Shown here piece after piece: positions 10,046 to 20,262 of a stretch of 64,000 nucleotides of DNA. The stretch spans positions 158,971-222,970 of the forward strand of contig JALLLS010000061.1 in NCBI GenBank assembly GCA_025094145.1. Reading direction: 5' to 3'. This DNA comes from Spinellus fusiger. Lineage: Eukaryota; Mucoromycota; Mucoromycetes; Mucorales; Phycomycetaceae. The notes below the pieces were generated by a model that worked only from the letters and a program-made list of their open reading frames with translations, had not been told where the DNA came from and did no database searches. How positions within the stretch are numbered: the stretch's first letter is position 1; each line of letters starts with the position of its first letter. Made by a program: the position numbers and the translations under genes.

Positions 10046-13000
10046 TATATAAAAAAAAATAAGAGTCAAATCAAAAAGAAGGATGATAAAGGAAGTGTGT
10101 ACGACAAAGCTAACTTACTCAAGCTGAGTCCACTTAAAAATGCAATTTAGAAATAGAATGGCAAATCGCCCAAAGTTACACGTAATGACGATGAATGCCA
10201 TCTCCATAAAACTTGATATAATCAGAGAGCTCAGTCTTCTCACTTGACTCTTTATTATGAAGCAGTAATAAAGCTAAACATAAAAGTAAAGTTAGAAAAG
10301 GAGTCATTGTTCCTGTAAACAGTTCACTACTATTCCTGTGATTGTACTTCAGACTGCCTACTTTCTTTAGTAACAGTAAAGTAATTTCATTTTACCTCAT
10401 TTTTGAAGGGCTGAACAAAAAAGGAATATATATTTGCAGTTAAAAAATCAATGCAGATGTCAAAAACTCAAGAAAGTCAAACGAGATTGCGACTTTTGAC
10501 TGTTACAAGAGCAGCGACCGAACAAAATGTTACACATGATACATATTTAAACCCGATAAACCTTAATTTTGATGAACCCAACGCTGGATTTTGAAGATAA
10601 TTAAAGAACTGCTGTTTCATAATGTAAGTATTTCTCAATGTATTCAACTACAACCTAATTACTGATGTGTTTTATAGGCACCACTAAAACATTAACATTA
10701 TTTATTATCCCTAGTGACAATAGATATTACCATGTGGGATCATACAAGTGTTAACTGGGGTGTAGTCTATATTTATTTATGGAAGCAACAAACAGCAACA
10801 AAATGAGAGAAGAAATATCCACATTTTTGTTTGACACTATTGTGAATGTTTTTTTTTATATTTCTATTTCCAATAGAAAAATACCGTGTCTAAACTCCTG
10901 CGAATGAGGTTGGTTATTCAAGGTTGTTAATTGGTGGTTTCATGGCTATACCTTACAGTACTATAGGCAGCTCTCATGACCCTTCTACAATATCAGGAGG
11001 TCCAGAAAAATTAATGTAAAATATAAGGAAAAAAGGCCAGGTTAAATATACCAATTGAAGGATTTATTTTTATCTCTAAAAGCTCATCTTCCTTACAGCA
11101 CCAATTCCTGTCGAGCCAGGTTATTACGCCTTATGGAAAAAGTCTATATCTTAGCAAAGCACTTTCTATCATTTGTTATTGTTCCAAGGGTCTATTTTCT
11201 ATATTTAGTTTTCAAGTTTGTATATTATACAAAGGCATGGTTTACTACATAATCTCAATTTGTTGGAAGAAGGAGAGATTGAAGATCCCAGAAGTGTAGT
11301 CATGCAAGGGCCCTTTGTGTCATAAAATACATTTTTGCACCTCTTTTTAGAAAATAGCAATTGAAGAATGCCTGTCATTATAGTTAAATTCAGGCCTGGG
11401 AATGCCTAAATTATTTTTATATTCTCAAAAGTGATTGAGCTAAATACACATTCTGAAACCACGCTGCCTTTCTCTCTCTACACGTGTAATAAATCTAAGC
11501 TTACCTGTGTGCTAAATTCCATATTCCACCTTTGCTTTCCTCTGTCGGCGTAATTAGCTAAAGATCGATCTTATTTTCTCTCTCTTTTTTTCCATCTTTC
11601 TAAAAGGGTTCTCCAACCTAACTACTTGATGTTTTGCAGGGTTCATCAACCGTCCTTATGGTTTGCCTGGACTAGGATCGCCCAGTTACTGGATGATCGA
11701 TAATTCCTACTCCGTACCGGATTCCAAATGAGATCTTTAAGCATTAGCATAGCCATCGACATATCCATGCATATTTTTAGTATGTGATATCTATGCTATC
11801 TTGATCTCGATTGCTTACATTATCATATTCAAGGGATCCAGTGTCCCCATTTCTCCTCATCAACACAAGTGGCCTATTGGATCTCACGTGATGTCTATTT
11901 GAAGTCTCGGCCTATGAGTATACCTTTTGTTCACCTGGTGCTGAGTTCTCAATGTTTGTACTATCGTATTTTAGCTAGACTATTTATTTGAGTATGAGTT
12001 TTAGCTGGACAAGATTGATGCTGCAGCAAAAAAAAAGACTGTCTATTCTTTTGGATCTAAGGAATTATCTTAGACAGGTGTCTTATCTTTCTAGTATCCC
12101 ATGAAAAATCGTACGATATTCAACCGACAAGGGTCGTCCATTGACTTCAAGGTGTAACCTACCTTCATTGTTAACCAAGCTTTGACAGTTTATTATATTC
12201 CTATTTAATTTAAGGGTTTCTACTTGTAAAAGGGTCTTTTTTTTTACAATGACTGTAAATAAGTCAGGGTGGCAAAAGCCAACACTAGTTTATCAGTAGT
12301 AAAACGATACAGGACCCTTTCTACCAAAATAAAGTATAGCTCTGAAATGTAAAATTAGTTTAATAAAGAAAAAGTGGATTGAATACAATAAACTCGCTTG
12401 CTACTGTAGCCTAGTAAGCTATAGGCTGTCTATACGTTATTGATGTAATGTAGTAATATATTCATGTAATAATGAATAAATTACAGATATTTTATTTATT
12501 ATGTATTGTCTATAATAGAGTACAGCTTCATAACACTACTGCTCAATGATGTGATGCATGCGTGACTCAGTAAAGTGTCAACCTATAGCTCATTCTCGGT
12601 CTTATGCCTTGGTCTTCTTGTTCGTATTGATTTCGTATTGTATATTGAACACATACTATCCCACTGAGATTTATTTCAATAAGAACAAGTCAAGGAGTAG
12701 CTATGATGAAAGGACATCTGTCAATAAGTGAGCTATAAGAAATCGATTTGCGTGGCTGGTAAAAATTCATTTCATAAATGATGGTTTCAGACATAGGCCT
12801 GATCAGTTCAAGTGCCTTTTTTCACTGCTTAGCTCCAAATTTGTGATGTATGGAATAAAGATATCATAGCTCATAGTGTCATTACAAAATTCAGAAGAAA
12901 TTTAAATGTTACTCTTGCACATGACTCATGAGAGTATTTAGCCTCTCATGAAGTTACCAATTTACAATGAATAAATTCAATTTAAGTAATAAGCAAGCAT

Positions 13001-13306
13001 TTGTACTTACTTATATTTGATAATAAATGATAATAAAGCTCAGCCTTAAAATACAGGAAAAATGACTGATTCCTTCAGTTACACGGATCAGTATAATCGG
13101 AGGAGTGAATTGTTATACGTGTAAAGATTGAAATACGTCCCACCGATCGATGAACCTTGAATAGTTATATGAGAGATCAAAATTAAGAAGCAGATCATCG
13201 GTAGCACTGGCGTTGGGCTCTACAAGCACTATCTGTGGAACTAAAATATGTTTTGCTTCCCAAATATCATACTTATTTGTAGATTAAAATGAGAATCGAA
13301 ACACAC
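10046..13306. other. gene-poor AT-rich desert
   Basis: No gene can be supported. Open frames here (for example 11055-11252 plus) are short and lack family signatures. A short plus-strand stretch after a splice-acceptor-like 'gttttgcag' at 11630-11640 reads FINRPYGLPGLGSPSYWMID and stops at about 11731; it could be a stranded exon. Several decayed repeats are likely. Confidence 0.35.
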
Positions 13307-13316
13307 ATATATAAAG
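13307..13316 (+). promoter_or_regulatory. TATA box of the small gene at 13378
   Basis: The sequence atatataaag lies about 62-71 nt upstream of the ATG at 13378, followed by a pyrimidine-rich leader, the usual layout of a fungal TATA promoter. Confidence 0.5.
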
Positions 13317-13377
13317 CCCTCATTTCCCTTTTTTTTTTCTTTCTACATTACAACTGAACACTTCTTCCATCTTCACC

Positions 13378-13767
13378 ATGCAACTCTTCCTTACTGAAAA
13401 ATGCATTACTTTGCAACGTCACTTTTGCCAAGGCCAATCTCACAATAACAAGAAAGGCTTAAAAACAACTCGTACTGGAAGACTCTATCAATCTATTGCC
13501 ATTGCTCGTCTTAACAAATGCATTCGCAACATTACCTCCATCACACACAAATCCAATGTTAATCAAAAGTCTTTTCCTGACAAAAAACGCAACTCAACTT
13601 ATTCATTCATGTCCTCATTTTCGAGTTACACTTGCCAATCAACACATTCGGGAAATGCCTCTATTTCCTCAACAATGTCTGCCAAATCAATGGAGTTGGA
13701 GTCTCTTATCTTTGATACACCTACTGTGACTCTCTATATCAGTCCTCCTCCAAGCCGCCACTACTGA
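13378..13767 (+). CDS. small basic orphan protein, 129 aa
   Basis: Single open frame starting at an ATG in good context (cttcaccATG) behind a TATA box and a CT-rich leader; stop at 13765-13767. The protein is basic in its first half (MQLFLTEKCITLQRHFCQGQ, then a lysine- and arginine-rich stretch), serine-rich in the middle, and ends with a PPPS motif. No domain, signal peptide or membrane segment is evident. Codon use is balanced, as in real genes of this window. An overlapping frame at 13496-13729 is likely a shadow. Function unknown; neighbours give no clue. Confidence 0.5.
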   Translation: MQLFLTEKCITLQRHFCQGQSHNNKKGLKTTRTGRLYQSIAIARLNKCIRNITSITHKSNVNQKSFPDKKRNSTYSFMSSFSSYTCQSTHSGNASISSTMSAKSMELESLIFDTPTVTLYISPPPSRHY

Positions 13768-14491
13768 ATGCTCTCTACTGGTGCCTGAATTTCCCACTTT
13801 CTTTTTTAAAAAAGAAAAACAAACCCGCTGTAATTTATACCCCAAACTTGATTATCTTTAGTATGCCCATCACCTTAATTTGTACATAAACCTACTACCA
13901 TTAATTTCTAAGCTCTTTATAACTCGTAAATGAAGAAATAAATATAAATACCTGTCAATCTATTTGTGTACATTGCCAACTATAGACTTTGTGATTTGTT
14001 TAATTTTGTGTTCATCTTCAACGGGTGTGTCTAAACAATGATATAGTATACCGTAGTGTGATATAGGCATTACAAACTCATTATTAATCATAGGTCTATA
14101 AGTGATTGATTTGTCACTTTTTGCTCTATAGCTTGACAGGGCTCATTCTCATAAATCAAATTGCAAGATATTTGTGATCCGTGCTACACTACACGAATCA
14201 TTCCCCCACAACAAGCTTAGTCATAAGAGAATTCCGAAGATTAGAAGATTTTTTGTCTATTGAATAGACTGTACTTTTATTATTAATGATGAGTGGGTAG
14301 GATGGTCTGTGTCCATCTATTGAATAAACAAGTGTATAAAATGTAGTTCATTTAATACTCTTATTCTATACATATTTCATTGACTTGGCAATAGAAATGA
14401 AAATAAAGTTTAGTAATAAAGTTTAATAATAAATTTGGAGTTCAAATACTACTACCTTTCTTTATTACAAATATTATTCCAAGTAAATAAT
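13768..14491. other. intergenic
   Basis: Space between the orphan gene and the convergent SRR1-like gene. It includes A/T-rich polyadenylation-like stretches (13930-13955) and no other feature. Confidence 0.4.
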
Positions 14492-15573
14492 CTAAGCTTT
14501 CTTATCAGATTCTATTGGGAGTTCATATTGGGTCTCTTCCCAGAATTTAGTGTCTACTACAGACATCTTAGCATCTGTAAATTGTTGTATAGATAGATCA
14601 TTAAAGATCTGGTTGTTGTCGAATTCCTTGGGGAAAGAGACAGTATCAATCATCTCAACAGCTGGAATAAGGTAAGGACACTCTTTTCTCAAGTCTTTAT
14701 CCAGTTGACTAGATATTAAGCATTGAATAACAAGGATAGAATTGGAGTCGACTCTTGTTAGTTTTGTTACCTTCCAACATACATGTCGAATCGATTCCCT
14801 ATCAGTGTGACATTTGCTAGTTTCTCTTGACTCCAATTTGCACTGAGAGTATTACTGTACAATCCCCTTCCACAATGAGGCATATAAAAGAGTGTGGAGT
14901 GGGTCACTGTCCGTTTGCCTTGCTGCTCATGGTTTTAATCTCTATTCCACACTCTTTTACCTACCTCATTCTCCTTGATGATCTCCATAGCATGTAGTTC
15001 ACATGTTTCCTTATCAAGATCAGTCATAACAGGATCAAAAATATACATCTTTCCTGGAATCTAATGGACAATGAAGGATTACTTGTGCATTCTCATTTCA
15101 CTCTATTACTTTTAAAAGATCATAAATCATGAGCACCAATACAAACTGGTACTGAGCAATCTTTGACTTTTGCATGGATCCGATTCCATAGCATACAATG
15201 TCTTCGTATTTCTTATTGATAAGATGTTCATTGAATAGCTCTAATTACAACCTGCCAAGTTATAATGTTGGTAGTTGATACATTATTCTACCTAATAGGT
15301 CCTTGTAAAATCTACTCTCAACTAATGTCTCCCTAGCAACATATCAGTTTCTCTCTCTCTCTATAAAAAACTATGTCTTTTTTCCCCAGTATGATTTTAC
15401 TTTCTCTGAGCAAGAGTTGTTTTCATATCCTCCAGTGTCCAGTCGTCACAGTCTTTAAAAACATGCTTGTTCTCATGACGTTTGCCCCTTTTCTTTTTAC
15501 TGGCGACTGTCTTATATTTAAAGCTCTTTTGAACGGTAACAAACCCGTCTTGGTCAGGTTCAGGTTCAGGCAT
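14492..15573 (-). CDS. SRR1-like domain protein (Ber1 family)
   Basis: Six exons (15573-15401, 15332-15292, 15240-15110, 15060-14961, 14906-14771, 14708-14492) splice in frame to 265 residues. The start MPEPEPDQDGFVTVQ leads to a basic N-terminus, as in SRR1-like proteins. Diagnostic motifs follow: IVCYGIGSMQKSKIAQYQF (about residues 85-103), MYIFDPVMTDLD (about 119-130), TLFYMPHCGRGLYSNTL (about 153-169), LIGNRFDMYV, and IFNDLSIQQF near the C-terminus. The family includes plant SRR1 (light/clock signalling) and yeast Ber1 (tubulin/microtubule phenotype); the biochemical activity is unknown. Introns are 51-68 nt except the last (62). The second exon is only 41 nt. Every donor and acceptor is GT..AG. 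The gene is convergent with the orphan at 13378. Confidence 0.9.
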
Positions 15574-16102
15574 AATAACAAGAATAGATAGAGATAGAGA
15601 CAGAGGTAGAAAATACAGGCCAATAGATAAGTGAATAAATAATAATAATAGTAATAGTAATGATAATAATAATAATAATAATGAAGCAGTACAGTCCAAT
15701 GGATGTGACAAAGTTTCCTTCATTGAAAGCCACGTCTTTTACAAGAAGATTAAGACCCAGACATCGATCAGAAATCATAGTGTTGAAGATAGGTATCCAT
15801 TCAGAATACAACCAAAAAAAGAAAAAAAAAGAAAAAAGAGAAAAAAGCACAAGTTAAGCTTGACGCTGTGGGTATTTCACCCATGACTGGCTCTGTCTCT
15901 TTCCATGTCTCTCTCATTGCACAGATATTCCCTGTTCTCCTATGGACCGGGCATTTAAAGCAAGATCGACGTCACTTATTACGTAGGCTGTATTTATTTT
16001 ATTGTGAACAAAGCGTGTCCATACTTGTCTCATTGAAAGCCCTTTTTTTTACTTCTTTAGCGGAGTCCCATTCCTAGTTGATTTGTTCAATTCTTCTTTA
16101 CC
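15574..16102. promoter_or_regulatory. divergent intergenic region between SRR1-like and bromodomain-like genes
   Basis: About 530 bp separates the two divergently transcribed genes, so it should hold both promoters. It contains (AAT)-type microsatellite DNA at 15640-15683, an A-rich run at 15810-15850 and no clear TATA box. Confidence 0.4.
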
Positions 16103-17966
16103 ATGCCATCTACGCGTTCAACAAGACCAGGAAGAACACCACCACCAAACTATTCAAACAGCAGCGAACAAAGCGGTTACCAGGACAGTGACTCTTCTTC
16201 TGTTGATACTATGGAACCACCACGCGCACATTCCAGCAGCCCCGATACAGCACAGCCCCAGATACCAGTATTGGCACGATGCTTTATGGAAGTCCTCATG
16301 TGCGAATAAATAAGAATAATAGCAAAACACCCTATGCTTATTAACATGCTGCTTTATTGCTTTTTTATGCTGAATAGAAGCGACACACGGGGTCGACTGT
16401 TGAGTAGTGGCTTGAGTTCAGAGACGAATGTTTATCTTGAGCTGATTCAAGACAAGCTCACTACAGATGCCTATGTCCATGTCCATGAGTTCAAGGTGAT
16501 TCTTAAATCCACTGCTGATTTTATAAAACTGAGGTAGAAAGTCCTTTATTAGCATGATGTGGACCAGTTATTTCATGCTGCGTTGAAGACAATAGCACAC
16601 AACCGAGCTGACAGTGAAGCATTGATGAAACTGTATTTCTCTTCTATGAATACACTTCGCCTGGAAACACAAAGAATAAAAAGGAAACTCGGCAAAAAAG
16701 ACACAGAAAAAGACACAGAAAAAGACATGGAGAATGCTGTCTTTCTACAGACGGCCTTGTTTCGACCCACACTGGATGGATTTGTATTCACAGACATAGC
16801 CTTCCAAACAGCAACCGATGAAAAAATGCGTAGGTTCTGTCTGCTGGAGACGACAGTGTAGGTTGGACTGATGCCATTCACTTTATGTTGTAGCCACCTC
16901 TATTCAAGAACTTGCCGTTCATCCAACTTCTTCTGATGTATTTGATATTCCTCACTTGAAATCGACTGTCCCTCCACCCCCTCGTTTTCCTCCAAAGATA
17001 TTCCGTCATGAGGACAAGCATCTTGTGCCTAGTATGTACTTTGATAGTGAGAATGTATCTTGTTGGATGACTCATGTGTTGTTGTCTCTAGTTCAATGGC
17101 TGGATTATGGTGCCTTTTCAAGTTTTGCTCCTGCTTGTGATTCTAACAATGCCAATGTGTCTTATGAAAACACTTACATGGGGAGAGCAGCCAAGAGATT
17201 CAGAAAATGGGAGAAGAAATATAGAAGCCTTCAGACCTTGGGGAAACAGCCAAGCCATTTAAAGCAAGCTCAGCGTAAACAGGATGCAGAAGTATTGCCC
17301 AATACACAGTCTGGAACCAGTGGAGGATCTTCTGAGAGTAAAATAGATACCTCTTGGCTGGAGAAGCATGGATTTGATGTGGAGGCTATTATGAGTGCAT
17401 CACAGAGCGGAAAGTTCAGTGTAGACGACATCATCACAGCAAACACTAGTAGCACTGAGACCACATTAGAAAGAAATGGACAGCTTCTAGAACAGCTTAT
17501 TGAGTGCCAAGAGTACCGGTTTGGATTGGGAGATGCACGGTGGGGAAGTATTGATGAAAAAGAAAAGGAGATTGGTAAGTGCTATTGTTGTTATTGTTGT
17601 TATTTTAATAAAGAGAATACTTGTCCATGCATCTCATCTATTGTATTCATCTATATTTTAGCAAATACACTACAAACTCATCTTCACAAACTAATGAATC
17701 AATTGCCACCCAAGGCTATTGTAAAGACTGATGATGTGGATTACGCTATGGAAGTATTGCCGTTGTTTGAATCTGCTTACCGCGGCACTCTGTCACTCAG
17801 CAAGCCATTTGCATTTCCAACTACAGACAAAGCTGAGCCTTTGCCACCCTATGCAAACATTACGCCTACTTATGCAAAGGAGCGATGGAGAATTATTGAC
17901 GTTGCGCTTATACATCAGAAGCAAACCAACAATAACAATATTAGTAGTAGTAGTAGTAGCAGTAGC

Positions 17967-18000
<34 letters not shown>

Positions 18001-18248
18001 GTAGTAACAACACCAACACCAACACCAACACCAACACCAACACTAATAACAGTCCATCTTCAGCCCAATATCCACAGCAACAACAAACAAATCACTCTCC
18101 TGGAAATCATACAGTCTATGATAAACCCCAAATAAACCAAGGATGGTCACAGCAATCCCATCTCTTCCAGCAACAAAACAGACACATCTCTAATACAGGA
18201 TCACAAATAGCATCTCCTAGTCCGCTCGGATTAGCGCCACTCCCATAA
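16103..18248 (+). CDS. bromodomain-like protein, tentatively Rsc58-like chromatin-remodelling subunit
   Basis: Five exons (16103-16299, 16378-16495, 16553-16829, 16894-17574, 17662-18248) join in frame to about 619 residues. Splicing restores a bromodomain-like helical segment: NVYLELIQDKLTTDAYVHVH, EFKHDVDQLFHAALKTIAHN, then RADSEALMKLYFSSMNTLR. Later come a KSTVPPPPRFPP region and a DEKEKEIANTLQTHLHKLMN helix across the last intron, which is 87 nt without an in-frame stop and so could be retained. The C-terminus (about residue 500 on) is low-complexity with long Asn, Ser and Thr-Asn runs encoded by trinucleotide repeats, then Gln-rich. The bromodomain resemblance is seen; the Rsc58 assignment is my inference from layout. 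The first donor (gtgcga, 16300) is weak and the exon 1/2 join is the least certain part. It would act in the nucleus. Confidence 0.6.
17935..18045 (+). repeat. coding microsatellites (AGT/AAT/AACACC)
   Basis: Adjacent trinucleotide and hexanucleotide repeats encode the poly-Ser, poly-Asn and Thr-Asn runs of the bromodomain-like protein. They stay in frame, as expected for tolerated length variation in a disordered tail. Confidence 0.85.
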
Positions 18249-19400
18249 TTATGAAAATAAATTAGATTGTGTTAATTGCAGTAAAACAGCTATTATTATT
18301 GTTATTATTATTGGCCAAAATATTATATCTACAGCAGAACTAGTAACTAGGCCAGAATGGAAGAAAGAATAGGCAATTAGTTTCTTTAGAATTGCATTAG
18401 AAGTAAGGTCCCAATTTGAGTCACAAGCATAATTAAGATGATACTATAGAAACAGAGCATAGCCGTGCTTAGATACTATTCTTATTTATTATAAAATAAG
18501 ATTGTTAGTAGAAGCAAATATAAGAAAATAAATAGTGCATCATTGATCAGTCAACAATAAACAGTAAATGAAGAATAACCAGTGCACCACAGTACTCTCT
18601 TTTAATTATGCATTCTAGTAGTGCTACGCTTCCAACATTGTTTTTTTATGCCCGATCTTTCATGATTTTATATATAAAAGTATACTCTACAAAAGAACGA
18701 GGATTCCAGCCTTTTGTGATCATTGAATGGGTCATCTTATTCCCTTTTATCGACTGTTCATAGCACTTTTTATACAAGAGTGCTTTGTTTCCTATTTTAT
18801 AGGTGCCTCAATCTATGCAATAATAATAATAAATTACAATCTTGTTATTTATTATCTATTTATTATAATAATTGGTGTACATATCTTGCCATTAGCAGGT
18901 AATAATAATAAGATGGATCTTCGTTGGACCGAATGTCAAAAGAGAGCCCGCTTCAAAGCCTCGTGGAAGAGGTCCCTTGCCCTGTATGGCTAATTCTATA
19001 GAGAGAGAGAGATGAGCCTATTAAGGAATCTTAAGTCAGCCAGTTGCCTCTATCCCAAGATTAAACTACTCTTAATGATCCACAGAAAGTAGCAGAACAA
19101 AACAACTTGATATATAAATATATTTATATTTATATTTATATATATATATGTGTGTGTGTGTACATTATCACTGGAATACAAATCACATATAGTGTATACA
19201 TTCTAACAAGTAAGTTTATTATAAGTAATGTCACTCTATTTCTTATGATTTCACTAAAGAGTATTTATCCTGAAAAGACAGAAAAAAATCATCAATGTTG
19301 ATTCATAATGCTAATAACTATTAAAATATACACTAATATTAACATGTATAGTTCAATAATTATTCATATACATGGATTGTCTTGGTCGTCTACATCATTA
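18249..19400. other. intergenic, one weak candidate gene
   Basis: Mostly AT-rich. A TATA-like tatatataaaag lies near 18669-18680 and an open frame starts at ATG 18727 (88 codons, hydrophobic first half, basic end ...RARFKASWKRSLALYG). It has no known family and is interrupted by splice-like signals, so I do not call it a gene. A (TA)n/(TG)n microsatellite lies at about 19119-19161. Confidence 0.35.
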
Positions 19401-19695
19401 CACATCAGGAGGTCTTTAGGATATAAAAGGAAATAGTCGAAATACAATTGTTTAAAAATGACCGATTTGAAAAGGAGCAAAAATAAATTATGTATTTATG
19501 TTAGATTTTAAATAAAAACTATGTTGATTTACCTGTAAATATCTGAATCCCGGAGGAAACCACTTTCGATGTGGCGACATATGATATGAATGCATCAAAA
19601 AATATCTATGCTTCTCTACAGAATAGAACTGGTCGGTGGAGACCCTTTAAACACTCTTCTGCAATTGTATAGATATTCTTTAATGCATTCATATC
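19401..19695 (-). mobile_element. 3'-terminal region of the Fanzor-bearing transposon
   Basis: Starts after TA (19399-19400) with CACATCAGGAGGTCTTTAGG, the same terminus as the palindromic element at 8057, and follows its arm closely (shared ggatataaaaggaaatagtcg, ccactttcgatgtggcga). The segment contains a 27-bp inverted repeat, 19583-19609 against 19669-19695, that encloses the last codons of the nuclease gene. The outer part (19401-19605) is the 3' flank of that gene, conserved between the two loci outside any coding frame. Confidence 0.8.
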
Positions 19696-20262
19696 CTTGC
19701 TCTAAACCATTCCATAACTTTAGCAAGCGTGGATACTGTTGAAATTCATGAATACCTCAGTGAGGATATTTGTGATATAAGTGTGGCAGATCTTGAAAAG
19801 AAAAATAAAACAAAGTAACTGTTAGAAGAGCTTTTTATATTGGGTGAGAGGTCAATAATGCTTACCCTCTATGTTCGAAATTTATCAACATCAACCATAA
19901 GAAGATATCCACCCTTTTGTCTCTTTTTCAATGATTGATATAAAACTCTCGTCAAACCAACACAATAGCCTTTAAATTTGGTAGTATCTTTTCCTTTCAT
20001 TCTTGTACCATAAGCAATGACTGGCAGCTTGGTAGGATCACACTCCAATCCTTTTAGGTGCCAATACCCCCTTTTAATAATAAAACAGTAAAAGCAATTA
20101 GTTCGAGATGTATTAATGTACTCTATGTGTGTCGTATTACCCTTGCACTGGCACCTTCCTCTTGCCTTTGTCTTTGTAACGGATTCACTGGGTTTATTAA
20201 AATAAAAGAATATAAAATAGAAACCAACTAACATATCAGACACAATAAACATACACAAACAC
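19606..20262 (-). pseudogene. decayed Fanzor (TnpB-superfamily RNA-guided nuclease), C-terminal part
   Basis: Minus-strand segments in order read GYWHLKGLECDPTKLPVIAY, KFKGYCVGLTRVLYQSLKKR and LLMVDVDKFRT (to 19869). A stop then stands where the family has the Ser of DEFRTS. A GT..AG intron (19865-19792) follows, then RICHTY, ITNILTEVF, HAC-stop-SYGMV-stop, and finally SKDMNALKNIYTIAEECLKG ending ...LFCREA stop (19606). This matches the family's DEFRTS-CxxC-CxxC-RDVNAAKN tail. The second cysteine of both zinc pairs is replaced by Tyr, and three in-frame stops are visible. The RuvC-III Asp (KDMNA) remains. An upstream part with TKTKARGRCQCKG (20180-20141) is present; the N-terminal half was not found. 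It is inactive as it stands. Fanzors are known eukaryotic relatives of bacterial TnpB carried by transposons. Confidence 0.75.
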
